This document shows positions 1 to 5,889 of a stretch of DNA of 6,127 bases, piece by piece (position 1 is the stretch's first letter; each line of letters begins with the position of its first letter). The position numbers and the translations under genes were made by a program. The stretch lies in contig JAJZNH010000873.1 in NCBI GenBank assembly GCA_021811745.1, positions 1 through 6,127 of the forward strand, read 5' to 3'. A model generated the notes under the pieces. That model searched no databases. It was not told where the DNA came from and was given only the letters and a program-made list of their open reading frames with translations. This DNA is from Acidobacteriota bacterium. Lineage in GTDB: Bacteria > Acidobacteriota > Terriglobia > Terriglobales > Acidobacteriaceae.

Positions 1-1221
1 TTGCCACGCATTCACCACCACCAGCGCAAATAGCATCCCCGCCGCATACTTCACCCAGGCTGGCTTGAACTCGCGCACGGCCAGCAGCGCGAACTGCGCC
101 GCAAAGCCCAGGCCCAGCGCCAGCGCGGGCAGCAGCTCCATGCCGTAGCGTGTGTTGTACCAGGAGTGCGGCCACCACGGCGGAAGAAAGATGGGCACCG
201 ACGCATACGCCACCGCATAGGCGTAAAAGGGCGCGGGCAGCCACAGCAACAGCGCCCACGTGAATGCGCGCCGCCGTGCCCTGAGCCACGCCCAGGCCGT
301 CCCCAGCGCACTCAACGCCAGAACCACATTGCCCCAGGCCACCGCGGCTGCATCCATCTCCGAGACCTTGAGGAAAAACAGCTCGCCAACCCAGGGATTG
401 TGCCAGCCCGGATGCGGCGGACCGGCGCCGTGCGCCGCCGTTTCCATCTCGATCACTTTGGCCGAGTAAGGCCCGCGCGCGAAATCCAGCCAGTCGCCGA
501 AACTGACGGCATTGTAGATGAACCATGCGGCCGGCGCCGCCGCCAGAACGACGCTCGCCAGCCAGAAGCCGCGCGAGCGCAATCCGCCGCGGCGGCCCAG
601 CGTCACCGCGATCGCCACCCAGGCCAGAAAGGCCATCACCCAGCCGTCATAGCGCGTAAAGACCTCGGCCACGCCCACCAGGACGATCCACCACAGCAGC
701 CGCTGGCCACGGCGAGGATTTTCGTCCAGGCTCGTCCGCCACTCCACCAGCAGGTCGACCAGCCAGACGGTTTCACAAAGAAATAACGGCTCGGTCATCG
801 CCGTGGTTTGCAAGTAAAGCAAATTGGGATTGAGCGCAAAGAAGGCCAGCGCCAGCGCCGAAGCTGCCGGATCCAACCAGCGCCGCGCCAGCCGGTAAAG
901 CCCTATGCAGCCGCCCAGGTAAGCCAGGGCCGAGGGGATCGCGCCCGCAATCCCGTTGGCCCACCAGCTATATACCTGCACAAAAGGAATCAGCAGAATA
1001 TGGGGCAGCGGCAGCCACACCGAGCCCAGTTGCGAGAGCCGCGGAGTGCGCGCGTCGAAGACCCTCCGCGCAATGTGCATGTGGGCGATGGCATCGCCGT
1101 AGTTGAGCATCGCCCCGTGCCGCCAGCTCCAAACCGCCGCCGCCAGCGACGCCGCAGCGCAGGAGGCCAGCACCAGCAGCCATTCGATCGCCCCGCCGCG
1201 GCGTATGGACCCTTCAGTCAA
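1..1221 (-). CDS. Polytopic membrane glycosyltransferase, GT-C fold (ArnT/GT39-like), C-terminus cut by window edge
   Basis: An uninterrupted frame of 407 codons runs off the left edge, so the C-terminus is missing. It is rich in hydrophobic segments, roughly at residues 14-31, 68-85, 92-110, 120-139, 174-189, 193-208, 218-238, 294-314, 320-340, 362-383 and 391-405. After the first membrane segment comes a polar loop with YGDAIAHMHIARRVFDAR (about 41-58), the place where GT-C enzymes carry their acidic catalytic motif; D43 is the candidate. Other marked motifs are MTEP (142-145), RYDGW (190-194) and NTRYGM (356-361). By family knowledge such proteins move a sugar from a polyprenyl-phosphate carrier to an acceptor on the outer face of the inner membrane; the substrate is not deducible. 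No ATG lies near the N-terminus. The best start is TTG at 1219-1221, overlapping the kinase stop by 8 bases, which suggests translational coupling; no strong Shine-Dalgarno is visible. Family assignment is fairly secure, the exact family number is not. Confidence 0.75.
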   Translation of the reverse strand, partial: MTEGSIRRGGAIEWLLVLASCAAASLAAAVWSWRHGAMLNYGDAIAHMHIARRVFDARTPRLSQLGSVWLPLPHILLIPFVQVYSWWANGIAGAIPSALAYLGGCIGLYRLARRWLDPAASALALAFFALNPNLLYLQTTAMTEPLFLCETVWLVDLLVEWRTSLDENPRRGQRLLWWIVLVGVAEVFTRYDGWVMAFLAWVAIAVTLGRRGGLRSRGFWLASVVLAAAPAAWFIYNAVSFGDWLDFARGPYSAKVIEMETAAHGAGPPHPGWHNPWVGELFFLKVSEMDAAAVAWGNVVLALSALGTAWAWLRARRRAFTWALLLWLPAPFYAYAVAYASVPIFLPPWWPHSWYNTRYGMELLPALALGLGFAAQFALLAVREFKPAWVKYAAGMLFALVVVNAWQ

Positions 1222-2143
1222 GATGAGTCAACTCGCGAAAACGTTGGAAGCGGCTGTCGATCTCCGTCCGCGAAACCTGCTGCAACCGCTCCGTGCCGAA
1301 GCGCTCCACCGCGAACGAGCCCATGACGCTGCCGTAGAACATCGCGTGCCGGTAAGCCGCCGCCGTAATCTCGCCCTTCGCCGCCGTTGATGCCAGATAT
1401 CCGAAGAATCCGCCGGCAAAGCTGTCGCCCGCGCCGGTGGGGTCCACCACCTGTTCCAGCGGCAGCGCCGGAGCCCTGAGCTCCGCTCCTTTACTTCTCG
1501 GAGTGGTTTTGTGGAAGAGCGTAGCGCCATACTCGCCGTGTTTCACCACCAGCGAGCGCGGTCCCATCTCCATCACCGCGCGCGCCGCCTGCACCAGGTT
1601 GTCGTTGCCGGCCAGCATGCGCGCCTCGGTGTCGTTGATGAGCAGCACATCCAGGCCCTTCAGCACTTCAAGCAATGCCGGACGATGATCCTTGATCCAA
1701 TAATTCATGGTGTCGCCAGCCACCAGCCGCACTCCGGGCATTTCCTCGCGCACGCGCCGCTGCAACACCGGATCGATGTTGGCCAGAAACAGAAACTCCG
1801 AGTCCCGGTAGGTCACGGGAATCTTCGGCTGAAACGCAGCAAAAACATTCAGTTCGGTATTGTGCGTCTTGGCCTCGTTCAGATTGTCCAGATATGAGCC
1901 TTCCCAGAAGAAGCTCTTGCCTGCGGCGCGCTCAATGCCCTGCGTATCAATGCCGCGCTTCTTGAAGACCGCCTCCTGCTCCGGGCCAAAATCCTCGCCC
2001 ACTACGGCGATCACGCGCACGTCGGTAAAGAAGCTCGCCGCCAGCGAAAAGTAGGTTGCCGCGCCGCCCAGGCAACGCTCCCGCCGCCCAGCCGGCGTTT
2101 CGATCGAATCGTAGGCCACACTGCCCACAACGGTAATCGCCAT
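1214..2143 (-). CDS. PfkB-family (ribokinase fold) carbohydrate or nucleoside kinase
   Basis: A 309-residue cytoplasmic kinase of normal length for the family. The N-terminal half has the substrate-side GG pair (GGAATYFS, 26-33). NDTEA at 170-174 fits the NxxE motif that helps place Mg-ATP. The C-terminal signature DPTGAGDSFAGG (234-245) supplies the anion hole and the catalytic base D240. The enzyme should transfer the ATP gamma-phosphate to a hydroxyl of a sugar or nucleoside. The start is ATG at 2143 with AGAGG at 2151-2155, 7 bases upstream. It lies 82 bases downstream of mtnP on the same strand with no visible terminator between them, and its stop overlaps the next gene. This context points to a ribose, deoxyribose, methylthioribose or purine nucleoside as substrate, but that is inference: PfkB members cannot be assigned a substrate from these motifs. 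A ribokinase or adenosine-kinase label would be over-precise. Confidence 0.9.
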   Translation of the reverse strand: MAITVVGSVAYDSIETPAGRRERCLGGAATYFSLAASFFTDVRVIAVVGEDFGPEQEAVFKKRGIDTQGIERAAGKSFFWEGSYLDNLNEAKTHNTELNVFAAFQPKIPVTYRDSEFLFLANIDPVLQRRVREEMPGVRLVAGDTMNYWIKDHRPALLEVLKGLDVLLINDTEARMLAGNDNLVQAARAVMEMGPRSLVVKHGEYGATLFHKTTPRSKGAELRAPALPLEQVVDPTGAGDSFAGGFFGYLASTAAKGEITAAAYRHAMFYGSVMGSFAVERFGTERLQQVSRTEIDSRFQRFRELTHLD

Positions 2144-2150
2144 GCAATAT

Positions 2151-2155
2151 CCTCT
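2151..2155 (-). promoter_or_regulatory. Ribosome binding site of the PfkB kinase
   Basis: The minus strand reads AGAGG followed by 7 bases and then ATG at 2143. This is a standard Shine-Dalgarno placement and fixes the kinase start. Confidence 0.6.
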
Positions 2156-2225
2156 CGTGTTTCTTAGCGGGGTCAGCGGTATCAGAAAAATCCATCCAAA
2201 CTAGCTCCGCCGGCTCCGCTCGTCT

Positions 2226-3098
2226 TCACCAACCCATATACTTCCCAAACAACAGCCTCAGCCGCTCCTTCGCCGCCGCGGGGACTGCCTCCGGCTGCGT
2301 GAGCACAGCATACCTGGCCGCCGTAGCGCAGGAGCAGTTCCGCTCGCGCGGCATGGCCGCCACCGCCGCCTTCACTACCTTGGCGGCATTCTCCGCATTC
2401 ATTTGCAGCACGCGCACAATCTCCTCGACGGTCACCGCGTCGTGCCCTTCGCGCCAGCAGTCGTAGTCGGTCACCATGGCCACCGTGGCATAGCAGATCT
2501 CCGCCTCGCGCGCCAGCTTGGCCTCCTGCAGGTTGGTCATGCCGATCACGTCCGCGCCCCAACTGCGATAGAGATGCGACTCCGCCTTGGTGGAAAACTG
2601 CGGCCCCTCCATGCACACGTATGTGCCGCCCAGCTTGCCTGCTACACCCACTGCAGCGCAGGCTTCGGACGCAGCCTTCGCCACCGTGGCGCATACGGGA
2701 TCGCCAAAGGCTACGTGTCCCACAATGCCTTCGCCGAAGAAAGTCGAAACGCGATGGAAGGTGCGGTCAATGAACTGATCGGGCATCACGAAATCGGTCG
2801 GTTTGTGCTCTTCCTTGAGCGAGCCCACCGCTGACACTGAAATGATCCGTTCCACGCCCAGTTTTTTAAAGGCATAGATATTCGCCCGGAAATTCAGCTC
2901 CGAAGGCAGAATGCGATGGCCGCGTCCATGCCGCGCCAGGAAGGCTACTTTGCGACCCTCCAGTTCGCCCAGCACAAAAGCGTCCGAGGGCTCGCCAAAG
3001 GGTGTCTCCACACGCTCCTCAAGCGCGCCGGTAAATCCGGGCATGGAATAAAGCCCACTGCCGCCGATAATGCCAATCTCCGCTTGCGCCACTTGCAT
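2226..3098 (-). CDS. mtnP: S-methyl-5'-thioadenosine phosphorylase
   Basis: Cytoplasmic phosphorylase of 290 codons that cleaves methylthioadenosine with phosphate to adenine and 5-methylthioribose-1-phosphate, clearing the by-product of polyamine and other S-adenosylmethionine reactions. Visible family signatures in order: GGSGLY (12-17, phosphate-binding loop), [20 protein letters not shown] (55-74), SAVGSL (89-94), [12 protein letters not shown] (163-174, substrate region) and TDYDCW (210-215). The two aspartates D211 and D213 match those that in MTA phosphorylases recognise the 6-amino group of adenine, where guanine/hypoxanthine-specific homologues carry an asparagine; this favours MTAP over a general purine nucleoside phosphorylase. 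A CSC motif sits at 255-257, as in several prokaryotic MTAPs. The ATG at 3098 directly abuts GAGAGG; the GTG two codons in (3090-3092) has ideal spacing and may be the true start. It heads a block with the kinase and glycosyltransferase downstream. No mtnA or other later salvage gene is in the window. Confidence 0.93.
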   Translation of the reverse strand: MQVAQAEIGIIGGSGLYSMPGFTGALEERVETPFGEPSDAFVLGELEGRKVAFLARHGRGHRILPSELNFRANIYAFKKLGVERIISVSAVGSLKEEHKPTDFVMPDQFIDRTFHRVSTFFGEGIVGHVAFGDPVCATVAKAASEACAAVGVAGKLGGTYVCMEGPQFSTKAESHLYRSWGADVIGMTNLQEAKLAREAEICYATVAMVTDYDCWREGHDAVTVEEIVRVLQMNAENAAKVVKAAVAAMPRERNCSCATAARYAVLTQPEAVPAAAKERLRLLFGKYMGW

Positions 3099-3104
3099 CC
3101 TCTC
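3099..3104 (-). promoter_or_regulatory. Ribosome binding site that bears on the mtnP start
   Basis: The minus strand reads GGGAAAGAGAGG immediately followed by ATG (3098) CAA GTG (3092). GAGAGG touches the ATG, leaving no spacer, but stands 6 bases from the GTG. The GTG is therefore the better-spaced initiator and would remove two residues; the conserved domain starts after both, so function does not distinguish them. Confidence 0.5.
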
Positions 3105-3128
3105 TTTCCCGTCGTCTTTGACTCTGTA

Positions 3129-3163
3129 CGTAGCTGTCAGCTATCAGCTTTGAGCGGTCAGCT
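3129..3163 (-). repeat. Degenerate heptamer tandem repeat, AGCTGAY type
   Basis: Read on the minus strand, 3163 to 3129 divides into five in-register heptamers: AGCTGAC, CGCTCAA, AGCTGAT, AGCTGAC, AGCTACG. Three match AGCTGAY exactly and two are decayed. A further isolated AGCTGAC is at 3186-3192. The array lies between the M28 gene and mtnP, about 25 bases upstream of the mtnP ribosome binding site. Short AGCTGAY-type arrays are something I associate with acidobacterial intergenic regions; that association is from memory and unchecked. Confidence 0.6.
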
Positions 3164-3234
3164 TTTTCGCGCCTGGGTCTACCTCGTCAGCTTATCTTCT
3201 CCATGGCTCGCCCGGAGCTGAAGGCTGGCAGCTA
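3131..3234. repeat. Imperfect inverted repeat spanning the M28-mtnP intergenic region
   Basis: The arm at 3131-3149 (TAGCTGTCAGCTATCAGCT) and the reverse complement of 3216-3234 (TAGCTGCCAGCCTTCAGCT) agree at 16 of 19 positions, separated by 66 bases. On the minus strand the right arm begins with the TAG stop codon of the M28 gene. Each arm also contains its own AGCTG...CAGCT self-complementary ends. The left arm overlaps the heptamer array, so the symmetry may come from copies of the same repeat in both orientations. It could act as a transcript-end stem or be a repeat relic; there is no clean T-run typical of an intrinsic terminator. Confidence 0.55.
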
Positions 3235-4152
3235 CCTCTGATTCAGCAGCCGGATCGTCTCCATGAACACGTCTCCATCTATAGTCAGGCTGTGCGCGCT
3301 GATTTTGTCCATCGTGTCCTGGGCGGTGTGATGGTAGCTGTCATCAGGACCGTAGTCCATGTCGATGATGTCGATGGAAGGCACGCCGCGCTCCACGAAC
3401 GCCAGATGATCGTCTTCGATCGCCTCTTCTTTCTGGAAGAAGTAGCGCTGGTAACCGAACTTCGCCGCCGCCTGCCGCACCAGATCGACGAGCCATGCCG
3501 TGGAGTTCGTTTCGCGCTGGATATCCAGGTCCTTATCGCCGATCATGTCGGTCAGGATGAATGCCTTAATCCGCTTGAGCGTTCCGTCCGCGCTCCACTT
3601 GGCGGCGAGGTGGCGGCTGCCGTAAGTCGAGTCGGAGTTTGACCATTGCTGAATGGCCTCTTCGCCGTCGAAGAAAACAAGCCACACCGAGTAGCCGCTC
3701 AGCTTTTTGCCGGGCGACCGCGCCGCCTCCGCGCGCAACTGGTCGGCGATGGCGAGCAGCAGTCCCGTCGTCGAGCCGCCGTCGTTGGCGCCCACAAAGT
3801 GGATGTTGCGCAGCGGGTAGTTCGTCTCGTAGTGCGTCGCCAGCACGATCACACCATTCTTCGTGCCCGGAAAACGCACGATGAAGTTGCACATCGGCAC
3901 CGGCCCTATGGGCGTACCGGCTGTGAAGGTGTCCTCTTGAAACTGGTCATGGTTGCGCAAAAAGTGGCTCCGCAGGAACTCCTCGGCTTTCACGTGCCCC
4001 GGCCCGGTAGGCCACCTGGAGCCGATCGCCACAAACTCCCGCGCATACTCATAGGCTTTGGCGCCGTCAAAGTGCGCCTGGGCCCGCGCCGCCAGCGGAA
4101 CCACCAGCAGCAAGGCCGCCGCGGCCCTCCTCCAAAATGGAGAGAAGATCAT
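3232..4152 (-). CDS. Secreted M28-family zinc enzyme, glutaminyl-peptide cyclotransferase-like
   Basis: A 306-residue protein with a signal peptide: basic FWRR start, hydrophobic AAAALLLVVPLAA, and a likely cut after ARA (about residue 24), so it acts in the periplasm or outside. The M28 zinc-site pattern is visible: H108 in HYET, D124 in GANDGGS, the E164-E165 pair in DGEE, D202 in TDMIGD, D247-D248 in EDDH and H275 in YHHT. The stretch FDGEEAIQQWSNSDSTYGSR (161-180), EDDHLAFVERGVP (246-258) and the conserved W170 resemble animal glutaminyl cyclases more than ordinary M28 aminopeptidases. Such enzymes convert N-terminal glutamine to pyroglutamate. At the place of the human QC tryptophan before the last zinc histidine this protein has H274, so activity is uncertain and an aminopeptidase remains possible. 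The start is ATG at 4152, set by the ATGA overlap with tatC, AAGGAG 8 bases upstream and the signal peptide; the frame extends further upstream but only into tatC. Confidence 0.87.
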   Translation of the reverse strand: MIFSPFWRRAAAALLLVVPLAARAQAHFDGAKAYEYAREFVAIGSRWPTGPGHVKAEEFLRSHFLRNHDQFQEDTFTAGTPIGPVPMCNFIVRFPGTKNGVIVLATHYETNYPLRNIHFVGANDGGSTTGLLLAIADQLRAEAARSPGKKLSGYSVWLVFFDGEEAIQQWSNSDSTYGSRHLAAKWSADGTLKRIKAFILTDMIGDKDLDIQRETNSTAWLVDLVRQAAAKFGYQRYFFQKEEAIEDDHLAFVERGVPSIDIIDMDYGPDDSYHHTAQDTMDKISAHSLTIDGDVFMETIRLLNQR

Positions 4153-4940
4153 TCTGCTTGCTCCTTGGCCTTCCGCCGCGAAGGATGCACCCACCAGGCC
4201 ACGCCAATGCCGATCATGTAAAGCGCCAGCATGGGAATGGCATAGATGCACATGGTCCATGGATCGGGGCTGGGCGTAATGATCGCCGCCACCAGGAACA
4301 CCGCCAGAATGGCGTAGCGGATGTTCTTCCACAGGAATCGCGGGCTCACGATACCGAAGAGGGCCAGGAAGAAGATGAGGATGGGCAGCTCAAAACTAAT
4401 GCCCAGGCCTAAAATCACTGAAAGAAAGAAGCCCGTGTAATCCTCGATCGTGACCATGGGCGTGAAGTTGCGCCCAAAGTCCACAATCAGAATCTTGATC
4501 GCGGCAGGCAACACGAAAAAGTAGCCGAAGCTCGCGCCGGTCAGGAATAGCCCCACCGTCGCGGCCATGAACGGAATCACAAACCGCTTCTCTTTCTGGT
4601 AGAGCCCCGGTGCGATGAAGAGCCACACCTGAAAGAGAATGAACGGCGAAGCGAGAATGGCCCCGGCCAGGAGCGCAGCCTGGAGTTGGAGGTTGAGCGC
4701 ATCCATGGGGTGGGTAAAAACCAGCGACTTGCCGATGTGATTGAGCGGCGCCTGAAGAAAATCGACGATACGGTCGCGCAGGAACCAGCAAATGAAGAAA
4801 CCTGCGCCCAGGTACATGGCCGAATGGATGATGCGCCGGCGCAGCTCATCCAGATGCTCCATCAGGCTCATGCCCGGGAGCTCCGCGCGCTGAGTTACCG
4901 CCGCTCGCGCCTTGCCGACTGCTTCTGCGGGGTCAACCAT
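4149..4940 (-). CDS. tatC: Twin-arginine translocase subunit TatC
   Basis: A 263-residue inner-membrane protein with six predicted membrane segments (about 38-57, 86-109, 120-144, 167-190, 206-222, 230-250). TatC docks the twin-arginine signal peptide of folded precursors and recruits TatA/B. Diagnostic sequence: MEHLDELRRRI (27-37) before the first segment, with E32 and R34 matching the signal-binding Glu and Arg of the E. coli N-terminal region; AP at 64-65; APGLYQKEKRF (110-120) with conserved E117; SFELP (182-186) with E184; and ITPSPDPW (221-228) in the last loop. All three conserved glutamates are present, so the protein looks functional. An N-terminal extension of about 20 residues precedes the usual start region. 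The start ATG at 4940 overlaps the upstream TatB-type gene by 8 bases with only a distant GGAG, implying translational coupling. The stop shares ATGA with the M28 gene. Confidence 0.96.
   Translation of the reverse strand: MVDPAEAVGKARAAVTQRAELPGMSLMEHLDELRRRIIHSAMYLGAGFFICWFLRDRIVDFLQAPLNHIGKSLVFTHPMDALNLQLQAALLAGAILASPFILFQVWLFIAPGLYQKEKRFVIPFMAATVGLFLTGASFGYFFVLPAAIKILIVDFGRNFTPMVTIEDYTGFFLSVILGLGISFELPILIFFLALFGIVSPRFLWKNIRYAILAVFLVAAIITPSPDPWTMCIYAIPMLALYMIGIGVAWWVHPSRRKAKEQAE
4161..4166 (-). promoter_or_regulatory. Ribosome binding site of the M28 enzyme, inside tatC
   Basis: AAGGAG on the minus strand lies within the last codons of tatC, 8 bases before the ATG at 4152. It confirms this start over the longer in-frame reading and shows the M28 gene can be translated independently as well as by coupling. 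Confidence 0.7.
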
Positions 4941-5658
4941 TGTGTGTCGCGGGCTCCGTTGCTTCGCTGGATTCTTCCACTACAGCCTTCTTCTTTCTTG
5001 TCCGGGTTCTCTTGGGACGGGGCGCGGGCGTGGGCGCAGCTTCCGGCGTCCCAGCCGAAACGGCTTCTCCAGCCCCAGCGCCAGCGGAATCGCCATCGCT
5101 TCCCGTGCCGGCGGGCTGTGCGGCGGTCTCCGCCGCCGGCGTCACCACCGCGCTGCCGGGCCGCTCCGCCGGAACCGTTTCGCCGGTTGAAGGAGGCTGA
5201 ACGCGCAGATGAGATTCTTCCACCTTGGCCTCAGACGCTCCTGCTTCCCCCTCGGCCGCATGCACTTCGGCGTATTCCCCATCCGTGTGCACCTCCGCAT
5301 ATTCCCCGTCATAGAGGTAGGAACTTTCCGTCGAAGCTCCCTCCGTCTCACTCGACGCCCCATATCCCGATTCAGCAGCATCTGTATACGACTCCACCGC
5401 ATCTGAATACGACTCCGCTGCGGGCGCCTCCTGGGAAGGAGGCTCCAGCGCCAGCCGGCGCTGCCGTTCCTCTTCTTCCCGCTTGCGGCGGTCCGCCTCT
5501 TCGGCGTTACGCATTTCCTCTTCCATCTGGAACTTGAAGTCGTTCGAGGCCTTCCGGAACTCGTACATCCGCCTGCCGATCTGGCGGCCGATCTGCGGCA
5601 GCCGGCGCGGTCCAAAGACCACCAGCGCCAGAACCATCAGGATCAGCGAGTCAGCCAT
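4933..5658 (-). CDS. tatB: Sec-independent translocase TatA/TatB-family subunit, TatB type, long acidic tail
   Basis: A 241-residue protein with one short N-terminal membrane helix (2-15), the FGP hinge (15-17), an amphipathic helix (18-50) and a charged, probably coiled segment to about 70. The tail to 241 is low-complexity, rich in Glu, Ala, Ser and Pro, with two duplicated peptides and a basic patch PKRTRTRKKK near 215-224. TatB works with TatC in binding Tat signal peptides. The GP hinge and acidic D3, aligned with the conserved Glu of E. coli TatB, argue for TatB rather than TatA, although a bifunctional TatA/B is possible since no second such gene is in the window. At 241 residues it exceeds E. 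coli TatB (about 170). I chose ATG 5658 because it gives the usual short N-terminus; ATG 5697 and GTG 5721 are in frame, but the candidate promoter would start transcription at about 5697-5700. It overlaps tatC by 8 bases. Confidence 0.88.
   Translation of the reverse strand: MADSLILMVLALVVFGPRRLPQIGRQIGRRMYEFRKASNDFKFQMEEEMRNAEEADRRKREEEERQRRLALEPPSQEAPAAESYSDAVESYTDAAESGYGASSETEGASTESSYLYDGEYAEVHTDGEYAEVHAAEGEAGASEAKVEESHLRVQPPSTGETVPAERPGSAVVTPAAETAAQPAGTGSDGDSAGAGAGEAVSAGTPEAAPTPAPRPKRTRTRKKKAVVEESSEATEPATHNG
5257..5310 (-). repeat. Two 27-base tandem units in the TatB tail (DGEYAEVH[T/A])
   Basis: Residues 117-125 and 126-134 read DGEYAEVHT and DGEYAEVHA. The two DNA units agree at 21 of 27 bases; five of the six differences are synonymous and one changes Thr to Ala. 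The unit is in the disordered tail. Confidence 0.85.
5374..5415 (-). repeat. Two 21-base tandem units in the TatB tail (ESYSDAV / ESYTDAA)
   Basis: Residues 82-88 and 89-95 read ESYSDAV and ESYTDAA, followed by a further partial ESGYGA. The coding units share GAGTCGTAT and AGATGC cores. A second, separate duplication in the same disordered tail. Confidence 0.7.
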
Positions 5659-5704
5659 ACCGATGCTGGCAACCTCAATGGTTGGAGGTGTCCCCATACG
5701 CGTA

Positions 5705-5734
5705 ATGATACCTGCCCACACACGGCCCTCACAA
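5705..5734 (-). promoter_or_regulatory. Candidate sigma70-type promoter of the tatB-tatC-M28 block
   Basis: On the minus strand TTGTGA (5729-5734, 4 of 6 to the -35 consensus) and TATCAT (5705-5710, 5 of 6 to the -10 consensus) are separated by 18 bases. The predicted start at about 5697-5700 leaves a leader of roughly 40 bases to ATG 5658. This is a sequence match only, in GC-rich DNA where such matches are relatively informative. Confidence 0.45.
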
Positions 5735-5889
5735 TCAGCACGAACCCATTTGAAAAGGGGCGGAAGTCCATCCTTAGGTCACGCCATCCGTGCCGCACGC
5801 CGTCGCTGCCGCAGCTCCGGACCGCATTCCCTCCGCCCGGCGCGCGCCCGCCTCTATGGCCCAGGCCAATCGCGTGAAGGATGTGAACC
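5735..5889. other. Gene-free spacer between the tat block and the transposase remnant
   Basis: No frame on either strand gives a recognisable protein. The plus-strand frames are Arg/Pro/Ala-rich out-of-frame style peptides and none carries the missing transposase N-terminus. No tRNA, strong hairpin or terminal inverted repeat was seen. Confidence 0.5.

Noticed and set aside
166..786. 206-codon plus-strand frame
   Set aside because: It is antisense to the glycosyltransferase frame, and its Arg/Pro/Gln-rich translation is typical of a shadow in GC-rich DNA.
2144..2225. Possible terminator or repeat between mtnP and the kinase
   Set aside because: Only a GCGGAGC direct repeat and vague CTGAY-like steps are present; there is no stem followed by a T-run.
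4153..4332. Longer reading of the M28 gene starting at 4332
   Set aside because: The extra 60 codons overlap tatC, lack conservation signs and would bury the signal peptide; a good ribosome site precedes ATG 4152.
4686..5537. 283-codon plus-strand frame
   Set aside because: It lies antisense to tatC and tatB, both clearly recognisable on the other strand; its translation is Pro/Arg-rich with no domain.
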